A stretch of DNA of 64,000 nucleotides, from contig CAVQVN010000009.1 in NCBI GenBank assembly GCA_963717135.1, positions 434,001 through 498,000 of the forward strand, written 5' to 3'. A program made the translations under genes and the position numbers. The notes under the pieces are model-generated. The model saw nothing but the letters and a program-made list of their open reading frames with translations, was not told the origin of the DNA and made no database searches. The number at the start of each line of letters is the position of its first letter. Position 1 is the stretch's first letter. This DNA is from UBA4744 sp963717135 (lineage in GTDB: Bacteria; Actinomycetota; Acidimicrobiia; Spongiisociales; UBA4744). This document shows, in pieces, positions 51,184 to 60,573 of this stretch.

Positions 51184-52331
51184 GTTTCTGAGCGCTCCAT
51201 GTTGTGTGACGGCATAGTCGGGACCCGGTCCGGGCGGCGACGGGCCCAATTCTCATAGGCCAGCATCGCAAAGATCACGGCCGAGTCGATCGACAGTAGA
51301 GCCAGACCGCCGAGCGAGCTGCCGAACACGGAGACCAGGCCGATAACGACCGCGGCACTCAAGCGGGCAAACGGGATACGCCGGGTGGCCCGGTAGGCCG
51401 AAGCTACGAACGAGAGCAACACCAGGGCGAACCCCAATGCCAGAAGCGTCCGGGGCAGCGCCTCGAGAGCTTCATCGGGGTGAGCGGTGATCTCGGCGAC
51501 CGCCACCGAAAACAGCACGATCCCGGCCACCAGCGGGTAGTGAAGGATGGTGTAGGCGTCCCGGGCGAAGGCTCCCTGGGCGAAACCCGTCAGACTGCTC
51601 AAGTGGTCCTCCACCCGATCGGCGACCCAATCGAAGTAGGACCACCACAGCAGAGCGGTCGCCAACACGGCCACGACCAGGGTCACTCCGAGGTTGAGGT
51701 CGACCTGGCTCTCGCTGAGACCTACTCCGATGGCAACAATCAGCTCGCCCAGAGCGATGATGACCAGCAGTCCATACCGTTCGGCGAAATGTCCGGCCCG
51801 AATATGCCAGTCGCCCTGCTCGGCCGCCCGGGCGGCCACCAGATCGATCACCAACGACGCCAGCCAGATCCAGGTCCGCGCCGGGTCGTCGATAAAACCA
51901 CCGGCCACGGCGACCAGGCTGGCCACCACTGTGAGCGGGACAAAGCGCCACAAGACCTTTCGACGGTCGGAGTCGGCCGATCGAAACGAGACCACATTGG
52001 CGATCATGCGGAACACCAGGTACGCCCCCACGAAGTACGGCCCACCATCTCCGTACGCATCAGGAATGACGCGCGCCATGAGCAGGCTCATCGCCATCGC
52101 GAAGAGCAATCCGATTCGCACATCCAACCGATCGGTCCCGACGGCGTTGAGGGTCCAGGTGAACAACGACCAGCCCCAATAGATCAACGCCAGCACGAGT
52201 GCCCCTTTGGCAACCCCGGCCCAGCTCAGATCCTGCTCGATCAGCGACACGATCTGGGTGATGGCGAACACAAACACCAGATCGAAAAAAAGCTCGAGCG
52301 GCGAAACTCTCAGTTCTTCAGATTCAGCCAT
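51180..52331 (-). CDS. low temperature requirement A (LtrA) family membrane protein
   Basis: A 383-residue membrane protein with about ten helices. The N-terminus VSPLELFFDLVFVFAITQIV is the family signature, and HFAERYGLLVIIALGELIVA the second conserved block, with the Glu in GELI. The family name comes from Listeria growth at low temperature, but the molecular role is unknown. ATG 52331 follows GAAGGA six bases upstream. It is co-transcribed with the downstream SDR. Confidence 0.9.
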   Translation of the reverse strand: MAESEELRVSPLELFFDLVFVFAITQIVSLIEQDLSWAGVAKGALVLALIYWGWSLFTWTLNAVGTDRLDVRIGLLFAMAMSLLMARVIPDAYGDGGPYFVGAYLVFRMIANVVSFRSADSDRRKVLWRFVPLTVVASLVAVAGGFIDDPARTWIWLASLVIDLVAARAAEQGDWHIRAGHFAERYGLLVIIALGELIVAIGVGLSESQVDLNLGVTLVVAVLATALLWWSYFDWVADRVEDHLSSLTGFAQGAFARDAYTILHYPLVAGIVLFSVAVAEITAHPDEALEALPRTLLALGFALVLLSFVASAYRATRRIPFARLSAAVVIGLVSVFGSSLGGLALLSIDSAVIFAMLAYENWARRRPDRVPTMPSHNMERSET

Positions 52332-52518
52332 TCAGATCCTTCGACCAGGTCGAGCCGGGCAGTGCCCGGCTCGACCGTACTTGGCATTTCGCACTCCGTA
52401 CGGCGGCCACCACCTTCTCGCGGCGACCAGGACCCTAATCTCGCCCTTCCATCTCCGGCTACGGCGGCCGCGTTACGAAGTACAAGGTCCAGCTTGGCCG
52501 GGCGAACCCGGCCAGGGT

Positions 52519-53517
52519 CTAGAACTCCGGAATCCCGAAATCGAGGCTATCCATCTCGGTGTATTCCTCGGGCGGCTCGATAACTATGTTCTCCCCGTAG
52601 TCGTACATCTCGAAATCCATGATCATCGACTCGAACGCCTCATCTTCGGGGACGTCGAGGGCGGTGCCGTCCATCTCGATCACGTACTTGTAGACCAGCC
52701 CATCGTCGGAAATCCACAGATTCATCGGCAGACAATCGATGGGCAGCGGCCCCTGCGCTTCGATTCTGGCCCGCTCTTCGGGCGTGGCGTTTTCGAGAAG
52801 TTCTTTCATGTCAAACCCGACCAGGTAATGGGTGGTTTCCACGCCCCGGATGGTTTCGCGTCCCAACTCTTCAGCGGTGCCATTGGCGTTCTCGAAAGCC
52901 TCGAGGAAGTCGGCCGGATTGCCGGGAGATGCCCCCCCGAACCCGCCGGCGGCGTCCGAGCCCTCTTCAGCAGGGGTAGCGATCCACTCCACTTCCGGTC
53001 CGAGGAACAGAGAAAAGAGCGGGAAACGGATGTAGGAGGTATCCCCGATAGTCCGCATCTCCATTTCGCCGAAGAGACCGGCCATCTCGGCGGGAATCTC
53101 CTCACCGAACTGAGATGCCATGAAGCTCATGTCCATGGTGAAACTGAAATTTCCGGTCTCGTTGTCAAAGGCGCCGCTGAACGGCATGACGAAAGTGTCA
53201 CCGGGCAGCTCGGACACGCCACTGATCGAGATCTTTCCTTCCATGCGGCCGGTAGTGGCATCGCCCATTCGCGCCATCGATTCCTGCAGATCGGCCAGGG
53301 CGCCGGAAGAACCTCCTGCGCAGCTGGAGGCGGTCGAACCAGTCGTGGTGGTAGTCGCTTCGGTTGTGGTAGTGGCCGCTTCCGTGGTGGTGGTCGTTGT
53401 GCCATCACCGGCGATTGCGGCTGTCGTAGTGGTTTCTTCGGCGGTTTCCCCGCCTCCACAGGCGGCGACCAGCAAGGCCAGCACGGCCATAAGGGCAAAT
53501 AAGGTGCGGAGTTTCAT
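52519..53517 (-). CDS. lipoprotein, LppX/LprAFG-like, with Thr-rich linker
   Basis: A 332-residue lipoprotein from ATG 53517, preceded by AGGGAGAG. The signal ends in LALLVAAC (lipobox). A Thr-rich linker occupies about residues 28-62. The rest is beta-rich (GRMEGKISISGV, NETGNFSFTMDMSFM, TIGDTSYIRFPLF, VYKYVIEMDGTAL), like LolA/LppX folds that bind lipids. It should be anchored at the outer face of the membrane and may carry a lipid. The family assignment is tentative. Confidence 0.72.
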   Translation of the reverse strand: MKLRTLFALMAVLALLVAACGGGETAEETTTTAAIAGDGTTTTTTEAATTTTEATTTTTGSTASSCAGGSSGALADLQESMARMGDATTGRMEGKISISGVSELPGDTFVMPFSGAFDNETGNFSFTMDMSFMASQFGEEIPAEMAGLFGEMEMRTIGDTSYIRFPLFSLFLGPEVEWIATPAEEGSDAAGGFGGASPGNPADFLEAFENANGTAEELGRETIRGVETTHYLVGFDMKELLENATPEERARIEAQGPLPIDCLPMNLWISDDGLVYKYVIEMDGTALDVPEDEAFESMIMDFEMYDYGENIVIEPPEEYTEMDSLDFGIPEF

Positions 53518-53632
53518 GATGTTGCTCTCCCTTTGCATATTTGAACAATCTACGACAATGTGCCGATTAGCGGGTGAGGGTCCTCCAGGGATGGGTGAAC
53601 AGCTCACACCGGTCGCGGTCAAGGGCAACGGT

Positions 53633-54316
53633 CTACCCGATCGAGCCCCACGCCTGCGCAGTGAGCGCCTCAATCGCCGGTCCGTACATCGTCCGCCGGA
53701 TGGCGACCAGCGTGTCCGGGTCGTTGCCGGCCAGGGTCCCGGCCAGTTCGACGGCTTTCCCCAGCACCTGGTCCTCGGCCACCGCATCGTCAACCACCCC
53801 CGCCCGATGAGCTTCCCCGCCCCCGAACCGGTGGGCGGTGGTCATGGCCAGATGAGCCGTTTGCGGAGTGAGTCGGGCCTGAATGAGCGCCGCCATCCCC
53901 TCGGTGAAAGGAATCTTGATGTCAATCTCGGGAAGGCACCAGAACCCACGGTCGGCGCGCATCACTCGGAAGTCGTGGGCCAGCGACCACATCGCCCCGG
54001 CCGCAAAACAGTGTCCGTTGATGGCGGCCACGGTCGGGCGCGGAAAGGTCAACGTGCGGGCCAGCAGCCCTTGGGCCTCCATAGCCAGTTCCCCGAGGTT
54101 CATGTCGGCGTCACCCGACATCACCCAATCAAGGTCCAGACCGTTTGAGTAGAACTTGCCGGTGCCGGTCGTGACCAGAGCCGTCGGACGGGCGACCGCC
54201 GCCACCTCATCAAGGAGTTCGTTGATCCGGGCCAGCGACTTCCGGTTGAAGCGGTTTTCGCCGCCGTCCATCGTCAACACGAACACGTCCCCTCGTTGGG
54301 TCAAATCGAACGGCAC
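53633..54316 (-). CDS. enoyl-CoA hydratase/isomerase family protein
   Basis: A 227-residue crotonase-fold protein. The oxyanion-hole segments are GTGKFYSNGLDLDWV and AAINGHCFAAGAMWSLAHDF. The family catalytic Glu pair is only partly kept (FWCLPEIDIKIPF), as in delta3,delta2-enoyl-CoA isomerases. GTG 54316 has GAGGAG six bases upstream. Stands alone among unrelated genes. Confidence 0.85.
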   Translation of the reverse strand: MPFDLTQRGDVFVLTMDGGENRFNRKSLARINELLDEVAAVARPTALVTTGTGKFYSNGLDLDWVMSGDADMNLGELAMEAQGLLARTLTFPRPTVAAINGHCFAAGAMWSLAHDFRVMRADRGFWCLPEIDIKIPFTEGMAALIQARLTPQTAHLAMTTAHRFGGGEAHRAGVVDDAVAEDQVLGKAVELAGTLAGNDPDTLVAIRRTMYGPAIEALTAQAWGSIG

Positions 54317-54357
54317 AGGTACTCCTCGGTGGTCGACCGTTGCAACGATAGTTGTGC

Positions 54358-54843
54358 CTAGCCGGCGTCCTTCCCGGACACATCCGACGGATCGGCCGCG
54401 TCCCGGCGACGCGCGGCGACGGCCCGCGGGTTGTCGGTGAACCCTATGTCGCGATGCGAGAGATCACAGAAGGGCTGGTTCTTGGAGTGACCACAGCGGC
54501 ACAGCGTCATCCGGTACCCGGCCGCCATGAGATCTCCATCGGAATCCCTAACCGCGACGTCACCGCGCACATACAGAGGCCCGTCCGGAGACGGAACGAT
54601 CGTGGTGATCTCCGGTGGCGGCTCCCCGGTTCCTTCCGGACGCGTATAGGTGAGCGCCCCGGAGGGGCACTTCTCGATCGTAGCGGCGATGTCATCAGCC
54701 GGGGCGGCTTCCACATCAACCCACGGTCTTTGCCGGAGATTGAACACCTCGTGCAGGGAACGAAGGCAGATCCCTGAATGGATACAACGACTCGAGTCCC
54801 AGTGGACGGCGATTCCGTCGGTTTGATAATCGCGGGTGGCCAT
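54358..54843 (-). CDS. fusion of divergent 4Fe-4S mono-cluster domain and CDGSH iron-sulfur domain
   Basis: A 161-residue protein from ATG 54843, with GGGAG upstream. Residues 1-75 are a YjdI-like divergent ferredoxin with SSRCIHSGICLRSL and KCPSGALTY. Residues 85-140 are a CDGSH-type 2Fe-2S domain with CRCGHSKNQPFCDLSH, where Leu replaces the usual Gly of CDGSH. The two domains often occur together in bacteria. A role in electron or cluster transfer is likely; no partner is evident. Divergent from the CBS-domain gene. Confidence 0.85.
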   Translation of the reverse strand: MATRDYQTDGIAVHWDSSRCIHSGICLRSLHEVFNLRQRPWVDVEAAPADDIAATIEKCPSGALTYTRPEGTGEPPPEITTIVPSPDGPLYVRGDVAVRDSDGDLMAAGYRMTLCRCGHSKNQPFCDLSHRDIGFTDNPRAVAARRRDAADPSDVSGKDAG

Positions 54844-54949
54844 GGTCGTCTCCCTCAATTGCGGACTCAAGAACGGTAGCAACCAGTTTTTCCGTGACGC
54901 GGCCGGAACACTTGGGTACGCTCAGTCCTCATCATTGAGGGAGATGCGC

Positions 54950-55381
54950 ATGCCAACCATATCCGAGGTTCTCAAAGAAAAGGGCGACAGCGTCATCGGA
55001 GTCGCACCGTCGGCCACGGTGTTCGAGGCTATCGAGCAGATGGTCGAGAACAACTGTGGGTCCCTGCTGGTCATGGAGAACGATGCCATCGCCGGGATCT
55101 TCACCGAACGGGACTATCTCCGTAAGATCGCCTTGCAGGGGCGCACCTCGCAGAGCACGCCGGTTCAGGATGTGATGACCACTCCGGTCGTTGTGTGCGA
55201 AGCCGGCAACGAGATAGACGAGGCCCTCGCCATGATGACGGACCGCCGGATCCGCCACCTCCCGGTGGTGGACGGGGGAACGGTGGTGGGGGTGGTCTCG
55301 ATCGGCGATCTGGTCAAGTTCAAGACGAAGGAACAAGAGTTCCGGATCGGTTATCTCGAGGACTACATAGGAGCAAGGTAG
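54950..55381 (+). CDS. tandem CBS-domain protein
   Basis: A 143-residue protein made of two CBS domains. The first ends in IAGIFTERDYLRKI, the second in VVGVVSIGDLVKF, both standard CBS ends that bind adenosine nucleotides. ATG 54950 is chosen over ATG 54944 because GGGAG sits directly against the latter. Likely an energy- or nucleotide-sensing regulator; its partner is not encoded next to it. Confidence 0.9.
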   Translation: MPTISEVLKEKGDSVIGVAPSATVFEAIEQMVENNCGSLLVMENDAIAGIFTERDYLRKIALQGRTSQSTPVQDVMTTPVVVCEAGNEIDEALAMMTDRRIRHLPVVDGGTVVGVVSIGDLVKFKTKEQEFRIGYLEDYIGAR

Positions 55382-55436
55382 GGAGCGAAACGGAGCTTCG
55401 GTCCCGTTTGAGTCAACGGATTCGTCTCAGTCGGCG

Positions 55437-56762
55437 CTACCAGGCGAGGCCGCCCAGATAGGTCTGCAAACCGAACAGGTGCTCGGCGGAGCCGATCTGG
55501 GTGTCGGAGCCCCAAATCAATCTGGTCCGGGTGATATCGGCGGTCACCACCGGCCATCCCACAGTTTGGGTAATCACCTCTCCTTCCCGCCCGGTGGTGA
55601 TATCGACGCCCAGGATGTCGAACCCGCCCCACTCGTCGGGAGTCTCATCCCGGGTGACGTAGAGCGTGTTGCCGATCAGCGCCCCGGCAGAACCATCGAC
55701 GGCTTCCACCAGCGGCGGATCGGCATCGAGCGGTCCTCGATGATCGAGCGTCACCTCGAAGAGGTTCCCGGCGTTGTTCATGACCACCAGTGTCTGAGAA
55801 TCGGCTCGCCAGTCGACCCAGGTGATCATGTTGGGATCGTCGTAGGAGGTGGGAACCGACTCGACTCTCCACCGGCGTGTTTCTTCGGGCCAACCGGAGG
55901 CTAGGGAGTACAGGACAACGGTATCTGTAGGGGTCATAACCCACATAGTGGGCTCTGCGGGGTCGGGTAGACATTGCCCGGCCACCAGCACCGCCAGCCA
56001 CCTCCCGTCGGGCGAGACGGCCGGCGAGTAGCCGGGAGCCACGATGGTGGTGGTCCCGAATTCGAGGCTGAGTCGCTCGACCTGACCCTGCGAGCCGTCA
56101 CACGAATACCAGGAATCTTCCCCACCTACGTCGTAGTACATGGCTTGGGCGTCGGGGGTGAGCGCCATGCGCCCCACCCACATTCCGTCGCCGCTGAAGT
56201 TGGGATCTATCACCTTGAGGCGCTCCCCGTTCCTGACATCGACGATTACGAGCGCTTCACCGTCGACCAAAACGGCGTGATCGTCGACGGCGAACGGGCT
56301 CACCTCGGATCCCAGGTAGCGCGGGTAGCAGGTCAGCTCATCAGGTTGGCCGGCGCACCACGCGCTTGCCTCAGACCCGGACTCGAAGGACCCCCAATGC
56401 ACCACCCAGTAGTCGGGATTGAGTGAAGGAAAGTCGCTCGAATACACGACGGCCGCCCCCTCGATCCCGGACGCGATCTTGTTGGCCCGATCTTCGGCAC
56501 CGGGTTCGCCGGTACCGATCGAAGCGAGGATCAGTGTCCAGGTGCCCCAGGCTTCGGTTGACGGCGTGTGGACGGCCGTCGTTGAGGTGGTGGTCTCCGG
56601 CAGGGTCGTAGTCGTCGAGTCGGTGGAGGTGGTGGTGGTGGCGGCAGTCGGCGAGGTGACCCCGTTCACCGCGGTTGTGTTCGCAGCACCGGTACCGGAG
56701 CAGGCTCCGGCCACCAACGACACCGCTACGACGACCAGCAGAGCGTGACGAGCCGTGCTCAT
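55437..56762 (-). CDS. lipoprotein with beta-propeller-like repeats and Thr-rich linker
   Basis: A 441-residue lipoprotein from ATG 56762. The signal ends in SLVAGAC; a Thr-rich linker spans about 35-65. The first globular part has GTWTLILASIGTGEPG and GSFESGSEASAWC, similar to SPOR/septal-type repeats. The second part has propeller-like blades: MALTPDAQAMYYDVGGEDSW, AVSPDGRWLAVLVAG, WVDWRADSQTLVVMNNAG and DITRTRLIWGSD. ATGA overlap with the M15 peptidase gene upstream shows co-expression. Probably a cell-wall associated protein; function unknown. Confidence 0.75.
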   Translation of the reverse strand: MSTARHALLVVVAVSLVAGACSGTGAANTTAVNGVTSPTAATTTTSTDSTTTTLPETTTSTTAVHTPSTEAWGTWTLILASIGTGEPGAEDRANKIASGIEGAAVVYSSDFPSLNPDYWVVHWGSFESGSEASAWCAGQPDELTCYPRYLGSEVSPFAVDDHAVLVDGEALVIVDVRNGERLKVIDPNFSGDGMWVGRMALTPDAQAMYYDVGGEDSWYSCDGSQGQVERLSLEFGTTTIVAPGYSPAVSPDGRWLAVLVAGQCLPDPAEPTMWVMTPTDTVVLYSLASGWPEETRRWRVESVPTSYDDPNMITWVDWRADSQTLVVMNNAGNLFEVTLDHRGPLDADPPLVEAVDGSAGALIGNTLYVTRDETPDEWGGFDILGVDITTGREGEVITQTVGWPVVTADITRTRLIWGSDTQIGSAEHLFGLQTYLGGLAW

Positions 56763-57676
56763 CCGCCGCTCGCCGAGAAGTGCATCCAGTCCTTCAAGCT
56801 GTTCCAGTTGCCGCCCCATCCCCAACCCATCCTGGCAAAGGCTTGAACCACCTCGTCTCCGGGGACGATCATCCCGGGACGTTGATCGGTGCGATCCAGG
56901 TAAACGGAGGCCAATTCGGGGAGCACCAGATCGCCCTTGAGGTAGGGGTTGTGGAAAGGATTGATATCGATGGCGGTCCCGTAGGCGTGTTGTGACCAGT
57001 TGTTCGATCCCACCGCCGGGCGGCACACGAACGAGGTGGTGTCATTCCAATCGCCGGTAGGGTGGGCGTCGATCTCCTCCAGACGGATGACCCGCATCTC
57101 CTCGATCGGAAAACGGATCTCGTGGAGAAGCCGAAAAACCTCGACCATGTCTTCCGCCGCGTCTGCGTTGACCAGCAGTTCGCCGGTGTGGAACTCCCGG
57201 TCGAATCCCCAATGGGAGACGGTCACATAAGCGAGTTGTTCCACGGTCACCGGACACTCGGGCGTCCAGGTGGACCGCGCCAGCACATCGGGCGGTACCT
57301 CCTGGATGGTCCACTCGAACTCGTCGCCGGACGGGGGCGGACGTATGTCGGGGGTTTCGAGAGCCCGGTCGATGAGCTCCGGCGGAGTGGGCTGCACCTC
57401 ACCAAATTCATCGGGCCGGAGCGGCAACAACCGGGTCCCCAGCCAGTCGGGTCGCGCATAGGGAGAAGGAGGCTCAGTCGTGGTGGTCGTCGTTGCCGTC
57501 GGCCGGGTCGTGGTGGTGGTCGCCGGTGGCGTCGTCACGCTCGCGGCTGTTACACCGTCTTCGGGTTCGGCGCCGGCCGTCGTCGGGGAAGCGGCCGGTC
57601 CGGCGGAACAGGCGGCGAGCAACAGTGTCCCCCCCGCCAGCAGAGTGCCGGCCGTTCGCCATCGCCGCTTGCTCAT
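56759..57676 (-). CDS. M15 family metallopeptidase lipoprotein (D-alanyl-D-alanine carboxypeptidase-like)
   Basis: A 305-residue lipoprotein. The signal ends in LLLAAC; a Thr-rich linker runs to about residue 70. The C-terminal M15 domain has the zinc residues in NNWSQHAYGTAIDINPF (His and Asp) and in GWGGNWNSLKDWMHF (His). Such enzymes trim stem peptides of peptidoglycan outside the cell. ATG 57676 is preferred; TTG and GTG codons lie just upstream. Its stop overlaps the start of the propeller lipoprotein, so both may work on the cell wall together. Confidence 0.87.
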   Translation of the reverse strand: MSKRRWRTAGTLLAGGTLLLAACSAGPAASPTTAGAEPEDGVTAASVTTPPATTTTTRPTATTTTTTEPPSPYARPDWLGTRLLPLRPDEFGEVQPTPPELIDRALETPDIRPPPSGDEFEWTIQEVPPDVLARSTWTPECPVTVEQLAYVTVSHWGFDREFHTGELLVNADAAEDMVEVFRLLHEIRFPIEEMRVIRLEEIDAHPTGDWNDTTSFVCRPAVGSNNWSQHAYGTAIDINPFHNPYLKGDLVLPELASVYLDRTDQRPGMIVPGDEVVQAFARMGWGWGGNWNSLKDWMHFSASGG

Positions 57677-57743
57677 CACCAAAACGATAACGGTCGAACC
57701 GTCAAACCTGGTTCCATGACTCCGTCTGGGTGGTGACCGAGCA

Positions 57744-58664
57744 CTAGGCGCGATCTGCCGGAAGAGATTGACGGAAGAGACCCTCGGGGACTTCGGCTCC
57801 CACCCGCACCAGGGCGATCTGCCATGAGGGTGAAGAGCCCAGAGCCCATCGCAGCAAACGGACCATGAGTCTGCCGACGGTCAACGCTCCGGGCCTTTTG
57901 CGAACACCGAGAGTGGACCGCAGCCGGGGCGGGACTGTGGCGACCGCAGCCGCGAAGAGAAGCCGGTAGCCGAGGCGGATGGCCGGTGACAGCGGTGGGG
58001 AACGCAGAAACGAAACGGTCTCGATCAGACCGGGCGACGGTCCGACCTCCGGATGGTCCTTCATCCAGGTGCTCAAGCCGGCGGCCGTGTCGGGAAGGGG
58101 ATCGGCATCGAGCAGGCGACCCACGAGGGTTTGCTCGGATACGAATCGGTCCGCTTCCCTTTCCGTCAAACGGCGCGGCCCGAACTCTTGGAAAGCGACG
58201 AGAAACGAATCGGTCAGCGCATTGTGGACCCAGGCGGCGTACTTTGGGGTCCCGGCCGTGTAGGGCCGGTCGCGGTGGGATCGCCCCCGCACGGTTGCAT
58301 GGGCGCCACGGACTATCTCGACGGCCGCTTCGACCTCAGGAATGGCCCCGAAACAGGTGGCGGTGACGTACGCCGAGGTTCGGGATAGGCGTCCGAGGGG
58401 ATCGATCCGGTAGGTCGAGTGATCGGCAACCCCGGCCACCACCTCTGGGTGGGCGGCTTGAATCAACAACGCCCGAATCCCCCCGATGAAGGCGGCCGCG
58501 TCACCGACGACCGGCCAAGTCGTAGATTCTGGTCCGAACAAGCCGGGATCACCCCGATACGAGAGCGTCGCTTCGAGCGGGTACGGGGCGTGAGCAAACA
58601 AACCGGTGGTCGAACGAACCACCCGGTCCCGGTACTGGTCGAGAATGTCCTTCAGCTGCACCAT
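57744..58664 (-). CDS. oxygenase MpaB family protein (DUF2236)
   Basis: A 306-residue protein of the MpaB-like/DUF2236 family. Typical segments are LLIQAAHPEVVAGVADHS, DPLGRLSRTSAYVTATCFG, YAAWVHNALTDSFLVAFQEF and a Pro-rich C-terminal half. Conserved His residues in AHPEV and AAWVHN are those expected to bind haem in latex-clearing-type relatives. The reaction is unknown. No clear ribosome site precedes ATG 58664. Confidence 0.83.
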   Translation of the reverse strand: MVQLKDILDQYRDRVVRSTTGLFAHAPYPLEATLSYRGDPGLFGPESTTWPVVGDAAAFIGGIRALLIQAAHPEVVAGVADHSTYRIDPLGRLSRTSAYVTATCFGAIPEVEAAVEIVRGAHATVRGRSHRDRPYTAGTPKYAAWVHNALTDSFLVAFQEFGPRRLTEREADRFVSEQTLVGRLLDADPLPDTAAGLSTWMKDHPEVGPSPGLIETVSFLRSPPLSPAIRLGYRLLFAAAVATVPPRLRSTLGVRKRPGALTVGRLMVRLLRWALGSSPSWQIALVRVGAEVPEGLFRQSLPADRA

Positions 58665-58749
58665 GGGTCACTCGCACGGTAACGAGCCTCCGGAGACATA
58701 CGAGGGCGGACGCAACTCCGGATGCGGCATTTCTGGCGAAACAACCGGC

Positions 58750-59889
58750 TCAACTGGCACTTCGATCGATCAGCCGCGGGTCGGTCGGTGGGAGCCGGTC
58801 GCGGCCCTCCTGCACACCGATCACCATCCCGCCCACCACCGCAGTCCCCACTCCGGCGACCACCGCCAGCGTCGCAAAAGCCCCGCCGTCCACCAGGCTC
58901 CCTCCCAACACCGGCCCGGCAGCCCGGCCAAATGCCATCAGCGCCTGGGCATCGCCGGCCCGTTCGTCGGGAGCGAGGGACCGGGCAGCCAGCATCTGCA
59001 AAACACCGGGTACGCCCATCCAGAAGGCAAACCCCCACCACGCCATCCCGAGGAACACCAGCCAGACCTGACCACCGGCACCGGCCAGGTAGATGGACGG
59101 TGCGACGCTCAGCAACCACCAACCGGGACGGCGGTGGCGAGATGCCAACCGGGTGCCGAGAAGTCCGGCGGCCGCATTGAGGCTGTATGAGAAGGAAACG
59201 GCGAAGGGGCTGAGACCGAGTGCTTCGCGGGCCGCCACTGCCACGAACACGAAGACGCTGGAACCGAAGAACGTCAGCAGGAGAAGAGCCAGCAGCAGAA
59301 CTCGATTGGATCGGGAGCCGCTCACCGAACCAGACCCCTTTTCGTTCACTCCTGTGTCCGTGCCAACGAAGACGGCCGGTAGGGCCACCACCGCCAGGGC
59401 CAGGTAGACGGCCCGGTCGCCGAATCCGGCCACCGCCGACAGCATGGGAGCGCTGATCAGCGCCGTCACGGGACCGGCCGAGGCGACTCCGGCCAGCGAG
59501 CGCGGGTTACGCATGGCGTCTGCCCACACCACCCAGGTCAGGGCCCCACCGGCAAACCCGGCGAGCGCACGGATGGAAACGAGAAGCCAGAACTGTTCGG
59601 GAAGGGCGCTGGCGGCGTTAGCCACGACGAGCGCCACGGCCGCCCATCGCAACACCTTGCCGTTGGGAGCCAGCAGGCGGGGCAAGATGAGATTTGCCAC
59701 GGCAAACGCTCCAACTTGGGCGACCGAGATTCCCGCCGCCAGACCCTCCGTCACCCCGTAGCGATCCGCTACTTCAGGGATGAGAAACGGGGTGGCGCCG
59801 AACAGCACCTGGACGGCAGACGCCGCGATCAGGATCCCGATCGGGGCATTCGGTCGGAGGGCAAAAGCAAGGCGAGCAGGAGCAAACAT
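58750..59889 (-). CDS. MFS transporter
   Basis: A 379-residue membrane protein with about twelve helices in two halves, separated by a short charged loop near residue 190 (NEKGSGSVSGSRSNR). The fold and hydrophobic pattern fit the major facilitator superfamily, for example VADRYGVTEGLAAGISVAQ in the first half and AARSLAPDERAGDAQALMAF in the second. The substrate is unknown. ATG 59889 has no evident ribosome site; the heptamer repeat array begins 22 bases upstream of it. Confidence 0.82.
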   Translation of the reverse strand: MFAPARLAFALRPNAPIGILIAASAVQVLFGATPFLIPEVADRYGVTEGLAAGISVAQVGAFAVANLILPRLLAPNGKVLRWAAVALVVANAASALPEQFWLLVSIRALAGFAGGALTWVVWADAMRNPRSLAGVASAGPVTALISAPMLSAVAGFGDRAVYLALAVVALPAVFVGTDTGVNEKGSGSVSGSRSNRVLLLALLLLTFFGSSVFVFVAVAAREALGLSPFAVSFSYSLNAAAGLLGTRLASRHRRPGWWLLSVAPSIYLAGAGGQVWLVFLGMAWWGFAFWMGVPGVLQMLAARSLAPDERAGDAQALMAFGRAAGPVLGGSLVDGGAFATLAVVAGVGTAVVGGMVIGVQEGRDRLPPTDPRLIDRSAS

Positions 59890-59910
59890 CGAAGGCGGAT
59901 TGTGGCAGAT

Positions 59911-60043
59911 GAGCTAGGAGTCACGAGCCGCGGGCTGCGAGCTGCGAGCTGCGAGCTATGAGCTACACGAGTCACGAGTCACGAGCTGCGAGCTAGAGTC
60001 ACGAGTCACGAGTCACGAGTCACGAGTCACGAGCTGCGAGCTG
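59911..60043. repeat. heptamer tandem array GAGTCAC / GAGCTGC
   Basis: About nineteen seven-base units run almost without break, built from GAGTCAC (eight copies, five of them consecutive at 59996-60030) and GAGCTGC with variants GAGCTAT, GAGCTAC and GAGCCGC. Two units are a base or more out of phase (59967, 59990). The pattern continues weakly as AGCGGAT, AGCGGAA, AGCGGAC to about 60067. It fills the region upstream of the MFS gene and is the longest repeat array in the window. Confidence 0.85.
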
Positions 60044-60096
60044 GACAGCGGATAGCGGAAAGCGGACGGCCGCGAGCGAAGCTCGCCAAGCGAGCG

Positions 60097-60573
60097 TCAG
60101 TCCGCGATATCGGCGACTGAAGCTTCTGTCACCGCGATCAGATCGTCCGGTGTCAGCTGGAGTTGAAGACCGCGCCGGCCGGCGCTCACAAACACCGTGT
60201 CGTGGTCTTGAACACCGACGTCGATCACCATCGGGAGTCGCTTGGTCTGGCCGATCGGGCTGATCCCGCCGACGACATACCCGGTAAGCCGTTGGGCGTC
60301 GGCCGTTTCTACCATCATGGCTCGTTTGCCTCCGACCGCCCGGGCCAGCTTCTTCAAAGAAAGCCGACCGGCCACCGGAACGATCCCGACCACCGGATGA
60401 TCATCCACCTGCGCCACCAAAGTCTTGAACAAGCGCTCCGGCGGGACTCCCAGCGCCGCGGCGACCGCTTCCCCATAGGAAAGCTCCGTCTCCCCGACCC
60501 GGTACTCGTGAACGACGAAATCCACCCCCAGTCGCTGCAGCCGGTCAATCGCCGGCGTCCCACCTTTGCTCAT
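60097..60573 (-). CDS. YbaK/EbsC family aminoacyl-tRNA deacylase
   Basis: A 158-residue protein of the YbaK/ProX editing family from ATG 60573 (MSKGGTPAIDRL). Conserved parts include VVHEYRVGETELSYGEAVAA, FKTLVAQVDDHPVVGIVPV, KLARAVGGKRAMM, the catalytic-type Lys region and GGISPIGQTKRLPMVID. These enzymes hydrolyse mischarged Cys-tRNA(Pro) or similar. TATGAT lies seven bases before the ATG on the minus strand, compatible with a leaderless transcript; upstream ATGs 60582 and 60585 overlap that hexamer. Confidence 0.88.
   Translation of the reverse strand: MSKGGTPAIDRLQRLGVDFVVHEYRVGETELSYGEAVAAALGVPPERLFKTLVAQVDDHPVVGIVPVAGRLSLKKLARAVGGKRAMMVETADAQRLTGYVVGGISPIGQTKRLPMVIDVGVQDHDTVFVSAGRRGLQLQLTPDDLIAVTEASVADIAD

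Noticed and set aside
59911..60043. Possible CRISPR array
   Set aside because: The units are seven bases long and contiguous, without spacers, and no cas genes are present.
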